Shown: positions 8,643-17,668, counted from the first letter of the stretch. The stretch: DNA of 54,823 nucleotides from Bacteroidota bacterium (GCA_018267625.1 JAFDYC010000025.1:1-54823), one strand, 5' to 3'. A program made the numbers and translations. The notes: generated by a model not told the origin, from the letters alone.

Positions 8643-9506
8643 ATGACTGCAGAGGCAATATCCGTCTGGCTCACCGATGCCACCCAACCCTATACTCAGG
8701 CACAAATAGACAAGGCCCTGAACGACTGGCCCTGGTTCGTTCCCATTAGGCTCATGGATGCCGTCTCGAAAGGCCAACTGGACGCCCCAGAGAAACTACA
8801 GCATACCCTGAATCTTTATTCCGACCATTGGCTGCCTACATTTTTCACGCTCAAGACGGCCGAAGTTTATGAATGGCTGCCGGAGGAGGACGAACCCGAA
8901 GAACAGGAACAAATTGCCGAACCAGAGCTTTCTCAACATGCCGCCCAAAGCCCCGACATTATTCCGGAACCCCTCGCTGCTGCTTCTGAAGATGAGGCTC
9001 CCATCCAGGCTACCGAAATGCCTGCTCCAGCAGAAACACTTGCTGAGCCACCCATCATCCAACCCTTATACACCGAAGATTACTTTCGGTTTGAAGGCGT
9101 ACCGACTGACGACTCCCTGCCCGAACCGGTAATTCCTGATCAGCCACAAACGCTGATGGTAATGATGAGTTTTTCCGAATGGCTGAATCACTTCAAGAAT
9201 AAGGCACATAAAGAACAGGAAGAGGCAAAGGAGAAAAGTGCCCTTCGCTCTATGTGGCAAAGAGAAAAATTAGCCTCCGCCCTGGAAGACGAACCAGAAG
9301 AAATACCCGAGGCTGTGTTTCAGATGGCCGTCAGCTCCATCACCCGCGAAGATGACCTGGTATCCGAACCCCTGGCCCAGATATACGAACGGCAGGAAAA
9401 ATGGTCTGCCGCCGCTGAAATGTATCAGAAATTGGCGTTGAAATATCCATCGAAAAGCGCTTATTTTGCCAGCCGCTCAGAAGCGGCCAAGCAACAACTG
9501 AAATGA
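8643..9506 (+). CDS. Acidic TPR-like protein between lptE and secG
   Basis: The 287-residue protein has a conserved-looking N-terminal block (WLTDATQPYTQAQID... PWFVPIRLMDA), then a long acidic, Glu/Pro-rich low-complexity stretch (about 80-165), and a C-terminal TPR-like helix pair (LAQIYERQEKWSAAAEMYQKLALKYP). It has no signal peptide or membrane segment, so it is likely cytoplasmic. It follows lptE by 11 nt and overlaps secG by ATGA, so translation is probably coupled. Proteins at this position in Bacteroidota are annotated as hypothetical or TPR proteins. A role in secretion or LPS transport is only suggested by context. Confidence 0.75.
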   Translation: MTAEAISVWLTDATQPYTQAQIDKALNDWPWFVPIRLMDAVSKGQLDAPEKLQHTLNLYSDHWLPTFFTLKTAEVYEWLPEEDEPEEQEQIAEPELSQHAAQSPDIIPEPLAAASEDEAPIQATEMPAPAETLAEPPIIQPLYTEDYFRFEGVPTDDSLPEPVIPDQPQTLMVMMSFSEWLNHFKNKAHKEQEEAKEKSALRSMWQREKLASALEDEPEEIPEAVFQMAVSSITREDDLVSEPLAQIYERQEKWSAAAEMYQKLALKYPSKSAYFASRSEAAKQQLK

Positions 9507-9832
9507 TTACGCTGATTACAATCCTCATACTGCTGACCTGTGTAGTGCTCACCTTCTTCATCCTGGTGCAAAAACCCAAGGGCGGCGGTCTCACCGGAGG
9601 CTTTGGCACCCTCTCTACCCAAGTGATGGGCGTGAAACAAAGCACGGATGTAATGGAAAAAGGCACTTGGACTACGATGGGCATCATCGCCGGCCTCTGC
9701 CTGCTTTCGGTTATGTTCCTCTCAAAGCCCGCCAGTGTTGAGCAGCCCAAAAGCAGTAAAGGACAACCCACCGCTCCGGCTCCTACCCCTGGCCCAACAG
9801 CACCTACTCCGGCACCCACACCGGCACCGTAA
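9503..9832 (+). CDS. secG: Preprotein translocase subunit SecG
   Basis: The 109-residue protein has two membrane segments (about 2-22 and 54-72) around the conserved cytoplasmic loop VQKPKGGGLTGGFG, the signature of SecG, the non-essential SecYEG subunit that eases SecA-driven export. After the second segment comes a Pro/Ala/Thr-rich tail of about 35 residues made of APTP-like repeats, a common Bacteroidota variation. The ATG overlaps the previous stop (ATGA). An intrinsic terminator follows 22 nt after the stop, closing the miaB-secG run. Confidence 0.95.
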   Translation: MITLITILILLTCVVLTFFILVQKPKGGGLTGGFGTLSTQVMGVKQSTDVMEKGTWTTMGIIAGLCLLSVMFLSKPASVEQPKSSKGQPTAPAPTPGPTAPTPAPTPAP

Positions 9833-9854
9833 CACTATTCCAAATTTTTCAATT

Positions 9855-9883
9855 AGGCTGTCTCTGTTGGGCAGCCTTTTTTG
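9855..9883 (+). terminator. Intrinsic terminator after secG
   Basis: AGGCTG (9855-9860) pairs with CAGCCT (9872-9877), extended inwards by two more pairs, and is followed by a T-run (9877-9883). The AGGCTG stem recurs at other terminators in the window. Confidence 0.85.
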
Positions 9884-9986
9884 TTTCTTATTTTTTATTC
9901 TCCAGCATGCAGCCCCGGATGCAAGAAATGATGAGCAGCAGAATGGAGCGAACAAAAAAAGCTGAGCCGAAAGCCGTTGCTGCATG

Positions 9987-9994
9987 CAACTTTG
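9987..9994 (+). promoter_or_regulatory. Near-consensus -7 box CAACTTTG before mltG
   Basis: It differs from TAnnTTTG at the first base and ends 6 nt before the ATG at 10001, the same geometry as at miaB. Confidence 0.35.
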
Positions 9995-10000
9995 CCCTTC

Positions 10001-11041
10001 ATGCCTACCCGTCGCCGAAAGAAAAAAGCTGGAAACAAGATGATCCTGGCCATCCTGTTGCTCACACTGGCACTGGGGCTGATTGCTTCGTTTTTTGTGT
10101 TTGGACCGAACACAGGAGCCTTAGGTGAAGGCGAATATTTTTATGTACATACCGGAGCCAATTATGAGCAAGTGAAGGAGGCCTTGCAGGAAGGCGGCTT
10201 TGTGCGCGACATGAAGAGCTTTGATTTTCTCGCCCGACGTGCGGATTACCCCTTGCATGTGCACCCTGGCCGCTACCACATTCCGCCAGGAATGAGCAAT
10301 TGGAGCCTGATCCGGATGCTGCATTCAGGCCGCCAGTCGCCGGTGAACCTGGTGATTGGCAAACTGCGTACGAAGGAGGATTTCATCCGCCTGGTTTGCA
10401 CTAAACTGGAAGCTGACTCAATCACCATGAAAAGCCTGCTACACGATGATGTGTACCTCGCACAATTCGGTTTGGACAGCAATTCGGCCCTCTGCGCAGT
10501 CCTGCCCAACACTTATCAGTTTTACTGGAACACGAATGCGGATAAAGTTTACCGTAAGCTCGAAAGGGGCTTTGTGGCATTCTGGACTCCCGCGCGCAAG
10601 GCAAAAGCGCAGCAGCTCGGGTTGAGCCCGGTGCAAACCATAATCCTGGCTTCTATCGTGGAGGAAGAAAGTAATATGCGCAAAGAACAACCGCTAATAG
10701 CCAGCGTTTATCTCAACCGCCTGAAGAAAGGGATGAAACTACAGGCAGACCCCACCGCACGCTTTGCCGCCGGCGACTTCAGCATCCGACGCATCGGTGC
10801 GGCTCAAACCTCATTGGCATCACCCTACAACACCTATGTGGTTTCCGGACTACCTCCGGGCCCTATCTGTACAGCTTCCCCAAAAACAATAGACGCCGTG
10901 CTGGCAGCGCCCCCCACAGACTACCTCTACTTCTGTGCCCGTGCTGATTTCAGCGGCTACCACAGCTTCAGCTCCAGCTACAACGAGCATCTGAAAAATG
11001 CTCAGGCCTACCAACAGGCACTGAATGCTCACGGCTATTAG
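10001..11041 (+). CDS. mltG: Endolytic murein transglycosylase MltG
   Basis: The 346-residue protein has a basic N-terminus, one membrane anchor (about 13-34), and a YceG-like domain on the periplasmic side. MltG cleaves nascent glycan strands and is thought to set their length. The catalytic region is ILASIVEEESNM, with Glu221 in the position of the E. coli catalytic Glu, followed by VYLNRLKKGMKLQADPT and the SPYNTYVVSGLPPGPI signature. The frame opens earlier with a TTG (9977), but the ATG at 10001 gives a normal anchor. The stop is followed 4 nt later by the T-run of an intergenic repeat. Confidence 0.95.
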   Translation: MPTRRRKKKAGNKMILAILLLTLALGLIASFFVFGPNTGALGEGEYFYVHTGANYEQVKEALQEGGFVRDMKSFDFLARRADYPLHVHPGRYHIPPGMSNWSLIRMLHSGRQSPVNLVIGKLRTKEDFIRLVCTKLEADSITMKSLLHDDVYLAQFGLDSNSALCAVLPNTYQFYWNTNADKVYRKLERGFVAFWTPARKAKAQQLGLSPVQTIILASIVEEESNMRKEQPLIASVYLNRLKKGMKLQADPTARFAAGDFSIRRIGAAQTSLASPYNTYVVSGLPPGPICTASPKTIDAVLAAPPTDYLYFCARADFSGYHSFSSSYNEHLKNAQAYQQALNAHGY

Positions 11042-11045
11042 GTTA

Positions 11046-11105
11046 TTTTTTTGAGTCAGCAGGATATCGTTGCTCAGCTTCGTTGCGTCGCACCCTTCAG
11101 GGCTT
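11046..11105 (+). repeat. Intergenic repeat, core GACGCAACG, copy 2 (mltG 3' end)
   Basis: Reading in the mltG direction: seven T (11046-11052), GAGTCAGCAGG, then the core CGTTGCGTCGCAC (11081-11093, exact reverse complement of the shared 13-mer) and CCTTCAGGGC. It begins directly after the mltG stop. The remaining 11106-11311 shows no ORF with believable coding character and no clear further element. Confidence 0.8.
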
Positions 11106-11311
11106 GTACTACTATGAGCTTTTCTATTGGCATTTAAGCCTTGTTGCCAACTTCAATTTCACAGTTCCCAACTGCACATTTTGGGAATGGCGGAGCAGCG
11201 AAATCTTACTGAAAGCGCAATCCTGAAAACAAGTTTAGGACAAGCAGCAACGACAGTCAGACGTAGGCTGAAGTCGGTAAATGATCAAAACCACTGGCAG
11301 ATTTGTGGCGT

Positions 11312-11335
11312 AAAAAAAACCCGGCAAAAGCCGGG
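11312..11335 (-). terminator. Intrinsic terminator of infB
   Basis: On the minus strand CCCGGC pairs with GCCGGG (arms 11330-11335 and 11320-11325) around a TTTT loop, followed by eight T (11319-11312). It lies 35 nt after the infB stop. Confidence 0.92.
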
Positions 11336-11369
11336 CTGATTTAAGATTGATTGGCGTAGTGCCTAAGGA

Positions 11370-14330
11370 CTAGAGAGTGCGTTTTACCTCTACTTCATCA
11401 AAGCCTTCAATGATATCTCCGATGCGGATGTCGTTGTAGTTTTTGATGCTCATACCACATTCGTAGCCCTGAGCTACCTCCTTAACATCGTCCTTGAAGC
11501 GCTTCAGAGAAGCCAACTCACCGGTGTAGATAACGATGCTGTCGCGGAGTAAGTTCACCTTGGTGTTGCGGGTGATTTTTCCATCCAGCACATAGCAACC
11601 GGCTACAGTACCAACGCCGGTAATCTTGTACACCTCGCGCACCTCCACATTGGCCACAATTTTCTTTTCTACAGTTGGCTCAAGGAGGCCTTCCATGGCG
11701 CTCTTGATTTCGTTGATAGCATCGTAGATGATGCTGTAGCTGCGGATTTCGATGTTCTCCTGCTCGGCGAGGCGGGAGGCCTGCGAAGTGGGCCGCACCT
11801 GGAAGCCGATGATGATAGCATCAGAAGCAGTAGCGAGGTTCACATCGCTTTCGGTGATGGCACCGACACCCTTCATGACCACATTCACGGCTACTTCTTC
11901 GGTAGAAAGCTTCTGGAGCGAATCCGACAGGGCTTCTACAGAACCATCCACATCGCCCTTGATGATGACGGGCAATTCCTTGAAGTTCCCGAGTGCGAGG
12001 CGGCGGCCAATTTCGTCGAGTGTGAGGTGCTTGCGGGCGCGAATGCCTTGCTCCCGTAGGATTTGGGCACGGCGGTTGGCCACCTCCTTGGCATCGTTTT
12101 CCGATTCGTACATCTTGAACTTCTCGCCAGCCTGAGGCGCTCCATTGAGGCCCAGTACCTGCACGGCAGAGGAAGGTCCAGCAGTCTGCACGCGTTGCCC
12201 ACGTTCGTTGAGCATTGCCTTTACGCGGCCATAGTATTGGCCAGAGACGACCATGTCGCCCTGGCTCAGGGTACCATTTTGCACCAGGATGGTGGCCACA
12301 TAGCCTCGGCCTTTGTCCAAAGAAGCTTCAATGACGGAGCCGGAAGCCTCGCGGTTGGGGTTAGCTTTCAGGTCGAGGAGTTCCGCTTCGAGTAATATTT
12401 TCTCCAGCAGGGCATCCACGTTCAGGCCTTTCTTGGCTGAAATTTCCTGGCTTTGGTATTTGCCGCCCCACTCTTCCACAAGGATATTCATACCGGCCAG
12501 TTGCTCACGAATTTTTTCAGGATTGGCACCGTCCTTGTCGATCTTGTTCAGTGCGAAAATCATGGGAAGCTGAGCTGCCTGAGCGTGGCTGATGGCTTCA
12601 CGGGTTTGGGGCATGATGGCATCATCGGCAGCGATGACGATGACGGCAACGTCTGCAGCTTTGGCGCCCCGGGCCCGCATGGCGGTAAAGGCTTCGTGGC
12701 CTGGAGTATCCAGGAAGGTGATGCGTTTATCGTTTTCCAAACTCACCTGATAAGCGCCGATGTGCTGGGTGATCCCACCGGCTTCACCCGCCACCACATT
12801 AGCGCGGCGGATATAGTCAAGCAGGGAGGTCTTACCGTGGTCCACGTGGCCCATGATCGTTACAATGGGTGCGCGGGGGAGCAGGTTTTCTTCGGCATCA
12901 ACGGTTTCTTCTTCTTCGCCTTCAGTGCCTTGCTCTAAGTTGATAAACTGTACTTCGTAGCCAAATTCAGAGGCAACGAGTTCGATGACTTCGGCATCGA
13001 GGCGCTGATTGATGGACACCATGATGCCCAGGCTCATGCACTTTGAGATGACGTCAGCAAAGGATACATCCATCAGGTTGGCCAGGTCGCTCACCGAGAT
13101 GAATTCAGTAACCTGGATGATGTTGTTCTCGCCGGATTCAGCAGCGGCGCGTTTTTCAGCCATCAGCTCGCGTTTGTCGCGGCGGTATTTACCCTTACTT
13201 CCTTTGCTGTTGCGCCCCCCACCAGCCAGGCGGGCTTGCGTCTCCTGAATCTTCTTTTGAATTTCCTTGCTATCTACTTCCTGTGGCTTGTCGGAAGTAG
13301 TATTACGGCGATTGCCTGTATTGTTTGTATTCCCGCCTCCGCCCCGTCCGTTCCGGTTATTGGGATTGGCACCTATTGTCACGCTGCTGCTACGGCCACC
13401 AGCGCCTGTCTGAGGTCGGACACCTTCTCGTTTCTGAATCGGGATACGCTTGCGGTCCCGTTTCTGTCCGGCGGAGCTTTTATCTTCTACCGGAAGCTGT
13501 ATGCGGCCAATAATCTTTGGGCCTGCCAGTTGCGGAGCTTTTACTTCAATATGCTCCGGCTTCGTTTCTTCGGGAGTAACGACAGGAGCTGCAGGAACTG
13601 CGACTGGCTTGGTTGTTTTTGCAGCGGGAACGATGGCCTCAGGGGCCTTAGGAGCCTGCTTAGGAGTTGCAGGTTCGGTCTTCTTTTTGGCAGCCGTTTT
13701 CTTTACCGGAGTTTCTGATTCGGCTGGAGCTTTGGCTGCCTTTTTGGTAGCTTTCTTCGGGCTCTTACTGATTTTTTCTAAATCAATTTTTCCCTGAATT
13801 TTCGGCCCTTCCAGCTTGGTCCTAATGGTTTCTATATGTCCCGGTTCATCTGTAGGGGCAATTGTTTCCGGTTGTTCGGGTTCCTTGGGTAATTCCACAG
13901 GTTCGGGCACCAGTTCCACGACTACCTCGGGCTCTGTAGGAACAGGCTCTTCAATTGCCGGGGCTTCGACTACAGGCTCCGGTTCGGGCTGTGGAATTTC
14001 TACGGTGATTACCGATTCCTCGATGGGGGCTAATACTTCTGGTGCGGCGGGCTCCACTTCAGGAGTAGTGATTTTTGCCTTTGCAGGAGCCGGCTCTTTC
14101 TTAGTTTCCGTTTTAGGAAGTGCTATGGCTTCGCTTTTGCGCTTGGCGGTACGGTCTGGAGCGAATTCACGTTCCAGGGCATCATACATCTCTTCCGAGA
14201 GTTTGGTAGCAGCGCTATCCACTACTTCAAAGCCCTTGCCGCTTAGGTATTCCAGCAAGGTGCCCTTTCCAATGTTAAATTCTTTTGCTGCGGCGAGGAG
14301 CCGGGGAGTTTTCGTTGCTACGGTTGACAT
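11370..14330 (-). CDS. infB: Translation initiation factor IF-2
   Basis: The 986-residue protein starts with an IF2_N domain ([20 protein letters not shown]), then has a Lys/Glu/Pro/Ala-rich linker of several hundred residues that is variable in the family, a second IF2_N domain (about 405-460) and the GTPase core. P-loop GHVDHGKT is near residue 492, DTPGHE is G3 and NKID is G4. The C-terminal IF2 domains that bind fMet-tRNA follow. A longer frame to 14381 needs a non-family leader, so the ATG at 14330 is used. It is last in rimP-nusA-infB, 236 nt after nusA, and ends at a strong terminator. A TAATTTTG box upstream may give it an extra promoter. Confidence 0.98.
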   Translation of the reverse strand: MSTVATKTPRLLAAAKEFNIGKGTLLEYLSGKGFEVVDSAATKLSEEMYDALEREFAPDRTAKRKSEAIALPKTETKKEPAPAKAKITTPEVEPAAPEVLAPIEESVITVEIPQPEPEPVVEAPAIEEPVPTEPEVVVELVPEPVELPKEPEQPETIAPTDEPGHIETIRTKLEGPKIQGKIDLEKISKSPKKATKKAAKAPAESETPVKKTAAKKKTEPATPKQAPKAPEAIVPAAKTTKPVAVPAAPVVTPEETKPEHIEVKAPQLAGPKIIGRIQLPVEDKSSAGQKRDRKRIPIQKREGVRPQTGAGGRSSSVTIGANPNNRNGRGGGGNTNNTGNRRNTTSDKPQEVDSKEIQKKIQETQARLAGGGRNSKGSKGKYRRDKRELMAEKRAAAESGENNIIQVTEFISVSDLANLMDVSFADVISKCMSLGIMVSINQRLDAEVIELVASEFGYEVQFINLEQGTEGEEEETVDAEENLLPRAPIVTIMGHVDHGKTSLLDYIRRANVVAGEAGGITQHIGAYQVSLENDKRITFLDTPGHEAFTAMRARGAKAADVAVIVIAADDAIMPQTREAISHAQAAQLPMIFALNKIDKDGANPEKIREQLAGMNILVEEWGGKYQSQEISAKKGLNVDALLEKILLEAELLDLKANPNREASGSVIEASLDKGRGYVATILVQNGTLSQGDMVVSGQYYGRVKAMLNERGQRVQTAGPSSAVQVLGLNGAPQAGEKFKMYESENDAKEVANRRAQILREQGIRARKHLTLDEIGRRLALGNFKELPVIIKGDVDGSVEALSDSLQKLSTEEVAVNVVMKGVGAITESDVNLATASDAIIIGFQVRPTSQASRLAEQENIEIRSYSIIYDAINEIKSAMEGLLEPTVEKKIVANVEVREVYKITGVGTVAGCYVLDGKITRNTKVNLLRDSIVIYTGELASLKRFKDDVKEVAQGYECGMSIKNYNDIRIGDIIEGFDEVEVKRTL

Positions 14331-14397
14331 TCGGATGCTTAAACGGATGGGTACTGGACCCTTATGGGCTTCTTCGCGCAAGCGAAAGAAGAGTGAA

Positions 14398-14405
14398 CAA
14401 AATTA
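14398..14405 (-). promoter_or_regulatory. Possible internal promoter -7 box before infB
   Basis: The minus strand reads TAATTTTG, a full TAnnTTTG match, 67 nt upstream of the infB ATG within the unusually long 236-nt nusA-infB gap. No -33 TTG is visible, so this is tentative. Confidence 0.35.
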
Positions 14406-14566
14406 GACTAAATACTGCGAGGGGGTTGTCTTGTTTGTCCACCGCCAATGGCTTCCGAATGTGTTTCCGAAAGATTTACATGGCGGTGTATGTGGTGGAT
14501 ATGGTTTTCATGCTGGTGCGCATTTCGGAGGGCCGGCAATAACAAAGGTCCAAACCAGGGACCGGG

Positions 14567-15949
14567 TTATTGGGCAGCTTCATGTTGGTGGGTGTTTGCG
14601 TCGTCTTCGCTTTGGGGCGTGCCTGCCTCTTGATTAGCCTCCTGAGCCTCCTCAGACTGGGCATCCTTACGCTCGATTTTAGCCCCTTCTTCCTGCTGGT
14701 CAAATTCGGCTCGAAGGATGTCTTGCACTTCTTTGATGGTTTCAACTTCCAGATCGGTACGGCGTTCCAATTCTTCAACAGAATGTTCCAAAACAGCCAA
14801 TGCCGTGTCGAAGCCAACTTTCTTAAAGGCATCAATAACCCAGGCATCAATTTCATCGCTGAACTCATTGAGGTCGAAGTCGAACTCAGCACCAGCCACT
14901 TCCTGCACATCCCGGTACACGTCTATAGCATATCCGGTCAGTTCCTGAGCCAGTTTGATATTCGTGCCTTTCTTGCCAATCGCAAGGCTCACTTGGTCGG
15001 GGTCGAGATACACATTGACATGATGCTTCTCCGTATCCATTTCCATTTGGTTGATGCGGGAAGGAGTCAGTGCACGCTGGATGAGCAATTGGGTATTATT
15101 GGTCCAGTTGATGATGTCTATGTTTTCATTGCGCAACTCGCGAACGATGCCATGAATTCGGCTGCCCTTCATGCCCACGCAAGCGCCTACCGGGTCAATA
15201 CGGTCGTCATAGCTTTCCACGGCCACCTTGGCGCGTTCGCCGGGCTCACGAACAATCTTGCGGATGGTGATGAGGCCGTCCATGATTTCGGGTACTTCTA
15301 TTTCCATCAGCTTGCCAAGGAAGGCAGGTACGGTTCTGGATAAGATGATAACCGGGTTATTGTTGCGCATCTCCACGGCCTTAATGACGGCACGGATGGT
15401 TTCTCCTTTCTTGAAAAAGTCAGTTGGGATTTGCTCACTCTTGGGCATGATCAGTTCATTGCCTTCGTCATCCAGCAGCAGGATTTCGCGCTTCCAGATT
15501 TGATACACCTCTCCGGAAATGAGTTCATTCACCCGGTCAGCATATTTCTTCATCAGGGCACTCTTGCGCAGGTCACCAATGCGACCGGCCAGGGTTTGAC
15601 GGGCAGCCAGAATAGCCCGGCGACCAAATTCATCCAGCACATTCACTTCTTCATATACTTCTTCGCCCACATCATAGCCGGCTTCGGGGTCAATACGGAA
15701 GGCTTCGGATTTCTGGATTTGAGCCAGTTCATCTTCCAGCGCTCCATCGGGCACTACTTCTCGGCGGCGGTAGATTTCGAGGTCACCAGTTTGGTCGTTT
15801 ACGATGACATCGAAGTTTTCATCGGAGCCGTATTTCTTGCGCAGGAGGGTCTTGAACACATCTTCGAGAACCCTCATGAGGGTGGGCCGGTCTATCGCTT
15901 CGGCGTCTTTAAAGTCCTGAAAGGAATCTATCAGATTGATGCTAGCCAT
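14567..15949 (-). CDS. nusA: Transcription termination/antitermination protein NusA
   Basis: The 460-residue protein has the NusA order: an N-terminal RNA-polymerase-binding domain (1-125), an S1 domain (about 130-200), and two KH domains with RIDPVGACVGMKGSRI and SLAIGKKGTNIKLA. It ends with one helical domain and an acidic, Gln/Glu-rich tail. NusA modulates pausing, intrinsic termination and antitermination. It lies 48 nt after rimP and before infB, the order also found in E. coli, where NusA represses its own operon. Confidence 0.98.
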   Translation of the reverse strand: MASINLIDSFQDFKDAEAIDRPTLMRVLEDVFKTLLRKKYGSDENFDVIVNDQTGDLEIYRRREVVPDGALEDELAQIQKSEAFRIDPEAGYDVGEEVYEEVNVLDEFGRRAILAARQTLAGRIGDLRKSALMKKYADRVNELISGEVYQIWKREILLLDDEGNELIMPKSEQIPTDFFKKGETIRAVIKAVEMRNNNPVIILSRTVPAFLGKLMEIEVPEIMDGLITIRKIVREPGERAKVAVESYDDRIDPVGACVGMKGSRIHGIVRELRNENIDIINWTNNTQLLIQRALTPSRINQMEMDTEKHHVNVYLDPDQVSLAIGKKGTNIKLAQELTGYAIDVYRDVQEVAGAEFDFDLNEFSDEIDAWVIDAFKKVGFDTALAVLEHSVEELERRTDLEVETIKEVQDILRAEFDQQEEGAKIERKDAQSEEAQEANQEAGTPQSEDDANTHQHEAAQ

Positions 15950-15997
15950 ATTGTTTGTTTTCTGAGACTACTATTAAAAAAAGTTAGGGTTGCCTTG

Positions 15998-16456
15998 CTA
16001 AAAGATGATTTGCACGATGGCTGTTTTGACATCAGCAAGGGGTATCAGGCATTCTGTGGGAGCTGTTTTCCGGGTGCCTTTGATGGAAAGTTTCAGGAAG
16101 GATTCATCCACTTCCTGCAATACGCCAGAGAAAGCCTCCCCATCCAGCGGAGTAATCTCCAGTGTTCTGCCTATGTTTTTCCGAAACTGCCTCAGGGAAC
16201 GCAGGGGTGTATCCACGCCCGGCGAGCTGACCTCCAATGAAAAATCACCATCCGGAAACCAGGCTTCGGCTTCAATCAACTTATAGAGCTTCCGGTTGAT
16301 GTCGGCACTTTTGCGGATGTCTAAGCCGCTGTCGGCATCAATAAAGACCTTAAGGTTGTTCGTAGGCTTCACCGAAACTTCGATGAGAAACATATCGCTG
16401 CCTTCGAGCAAGGGCTGAATCAGGGCCTCAATCTTTTCTTCCAATGTGTTTGCCAT
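15998..16456 (-). CDS. rimP: Ribosome maturation factor RimP
   Basis: The 152-residue protein is the normal length for RimP, which binds the free 30S subunit and helps its maturation. The N-terminal domain carries FLIEVSVKPTNNLKVFIDADSG and the conserved DFSLEVSSPGVDTPL segment; the C-terminal part is the SH3-like domain. The frame extends upstream to 16621, but MANTLEEKIEALIQPLL is the natural N-terminus. It is the first gene of rimP-nusA-infB. Its leader contains a strong hairpin followed by a T-run. Confidence 0.95.
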   Translation of the reverse strand: MANTLEEKIEALIQPLLEGSDMFLIEVSVKPTNNLKVFIDADSGLDIRKSADINRKLYKLIEAEAWFPDGDFSLEVSSPGVDTPLRSLRQFRKNIGRTLEITPLDGEAFSGVLQEVDESFLKLSIKGTRKTAPTECLIPLADVKTAIVQIIF

Positions 16457-16461
16457 ATTTC

Positions 16462-16495
16462 CAAAAAGAAAGGGGTCACTCGCGTGCCCCTTTCT
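16462..16495 (-). terminator. Terminator-like hairpin in the rimP leader
   Basis: On the minus strand AGAAAGGGG (16495-16487) pairs perfectly with CCCCTTTCT (16475-16467). The 11-nt loop can add three more pairs (CAC/GTG), and a T-run follows (16467-16463). It has no T-run on the plus strand, so it is directional. It sits between the likely promoter (16516-16523) and the rimP ATG at 16456, where an intrinsic terminator would act as an attenuator. Confidence 0.75.
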
Positions 16496-16515
16496 CAAAA
16501 TCATTAAATCGGAGG

Positions 16516-16523
16516 CAAATATA
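16516..16523 (-). promoter_or_regulatory. -7 box TATATTTG for rimP-nusA-infB
   Basis: This is a full TAnnTTTG match on the minus strand, 59 nt upstream of the rimP ATG. The predicted transcript would begin just before the leader hairpin. A -33 TTG is not evident. Confidence 0.55.
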
Positions 16524-16597
16524 GGACTTTCACCGAAGCATGGCTTGCACCCACCGTCAATTGGATTTTCCTTAACCCAGAGCCCCTGCCCTCTGGC

Positions 16598-16605
16598 TAC
16601 CTTTG
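16598..16605 (+). promoter_or_regulatory. -7 box TACCTTTG abutting a start codon
   Basis: This is a full consensus match ending only 5 nt before the ATG at 16611, implying a leaderless transcript for the small membrane protein. Confidence 0.6.
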
Positions 16606-16610
16606 AAAAC

Positions 16611-16808
16611 ATGATACGCATACTGCTGCTCGGACTGCTGTTTTATTTCCTTTTTCGGTTTATCCTGCGTTATGTGTTGCCTATTTGGCGGATTACTTCT
16701 GCCGCAAAAAAACAGATGCGGGATATGCAGGGCGCCCATCAGGAGCCTGCCCAGCCTAAGCCCGCGCGCAAAGGCGATTATATCGAGTTTGAGGAAGTAA
16801 AACAGTAA
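16611..16808 (+). CDS. Small membrane protein (DUF4834-like)
   Basis: The 65-residue protein is a single hydrophobic segment (residues 2-22, rich in Leu/Phe) followed by a basic and polar cytoplasmic tail ending in YIEFEEVK. This pattern, and the position divergent from rimP, resemble the small DUF4834 proteins of Bacteroidota, whose function is unknown. The frame extends to 16446, but that extension overlaps rimP; the ATG at 16611 sits 5 nt after a perfect -7 box. A terminator follows. Confidence 0.75.
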   Translation: MIRILLLGLLFYFLFRFILRYVLPIWRITSAAKKQMRDMQGAHQEPAQPKPARKGDYIEFEEVKQ

Positions 16809-16831
16809 TCCGGCACGATTCGAAACAGAAC

Positions 16832-16862
16832 AAAGGCTGCCTCAAAAGGGCCGCCTTTTTTC
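16832..16862 (+). terminator. Intrinsic terminator after the small membrane protein
   Basis: AAAGGC (16832-16837) pairs with GCCTTT (16853-16858), with additional inner GCC/GGC pairing, followed by a T-run. It lies 23 nt after the stop codon. Confidence 0.7.
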
Positions 16863-16984
16863 TTTTTTCACCATGAGCAGGAATGCTTCAGGGAATTGAA
16901 GAAATTTCATCTACCTGTCACAAAAATTATTTTTTTTCAGCTACCGCTCGCTATTCTACATCCGTAAAAATCTGTCCTAAACTT

Positions 16985-17035
16985 GGTTCAGAACAAGCTG
17001 GCATTAAAGCTGACAAACAGAAAAATTTAAGGACG
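16985..17035 (-). repeat. Degenerate intergenic repeat at the HAD gene 3' end
   Basis: In the direction of the HAD gene the sequence after its stop reads TTTTTCTGTTTGTCAGCTTTAATGCC, which resembles the T-run and CCAGC box of copy 1. The GTTGCGTCGC core is not recognisable, so this is a weak member of the family. Confidence 0.35.
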
Positions 17036-17668
17036 AGTTGGGAGGAACACATCCTTTTCGATACTCATCCCTTTTTCCAAAAAAATAGTTCGGATACCCA
17101 GGGATTTTGCTGCTTCAATATTCTGGGGGCTATCGTCAATGAACAGAGTTTCTGCTGCCTTAAGCTGATTGTCGGAGAGGATACGCTCATAAATCTCCTT
17201 GCCAGGCTTTCGTAGGCCGACACGATGTGAGAAATAGATTTTTTCAAAGAAATGCCCAAGGCTATTCCAGCCGCAAGTCTGCCGGAGGAGTTCATTGAAT
17301 GCTGTTTCGTGGATTTCGTTGGTATTGGAGAGCAGAAAGAGTTCATAACGCAAGCGTAGCTGTTGCAGGATTTGCAGGCGGCGCAGGGGGAAGTCAAGCA
17401 GCATGGCATTCCAGGCCGTAGTGATTTGGGCCTCCGTTAGCTGGTCACAACCGGCATGTTGCAGGCCTTGAAAGAATTCATCCCGGGAAAGTTTGCCGGT
17501 TTCCCAGTCATCGAAAAAATGGTCCTGGCTGAGCTGCGAAAACCGCTGCCGGAAATCCCGGATGCCTAATTCTTCAAAGGCCCGTTCGGTAGCAGAATAA
17601 TCTAAGTTGAGCAGTACCCCGCCGAGGTCGAAGATGATGTTGCGGATGCCGGAAAAGTCGTTTGCCAT
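17027..17668 (-). CDS. HAD-family hydrolase
   Basis: The 213-residue protein has the four haloacid-dehalogenase motifs: FDLGGV with nucleophile Asp14, LLSNTN (motif II), the Lys of LRKPGKEIY (motif III) and FIDDSPQNIEAA (motif IV). A helical cap lies between motifs I and II. The second motif-I acid of phosphatases (DxD) is replaced by Gly, as in the epoxide-hydrolase/YihX-like subfamily, so the substrate is uncertain. CATCTTTG, a near -7 box, lies 8 nt upstream of the ATG on the minus strand. It diverges from the ECF sigma gene. Confidence 0.88.
   Translation of the reverse strand: MANDFSGIRNIIFDLGGVLLNLDYSATERAFEELGIRDFRQRFSQLSQDHFFDDWETGKLSRDEFFQGLQHAGCDQLTEAQITTAWNAMLLDFPLRRLQILQQLRLRYELFLLSNTNEIHETAFNELLRQTCGWNSLGHFFEKIYFSHRVGLRKPGKEIYERILSDNQLKAAETLFIDDSPQNIEAAKSLGIRTIFLEKGMSIEKDVFLPTRP

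Noticed and set aside
11127..11339. 70-codon plus-strand open frame between mltG and infB
   Set aside because: It begins with a non-ATG start, runs through the infB terminator and has no recognisable protein features.
13236..14406. Several plus-strand open frames opposite infB
   Set aside because: They mirror the low-complexity Lys/Glu/Pro linker of IF-2 and give Ser/Gly-rich or Leu/Phe-rich nonsense without family features.
16883..17215. 110-codon plus-strand open frame overlapping the HAD gene end
   Set aside because: It starts after a terminator, overlaps the well-supported HAD gene in antisense and has no conserved features.
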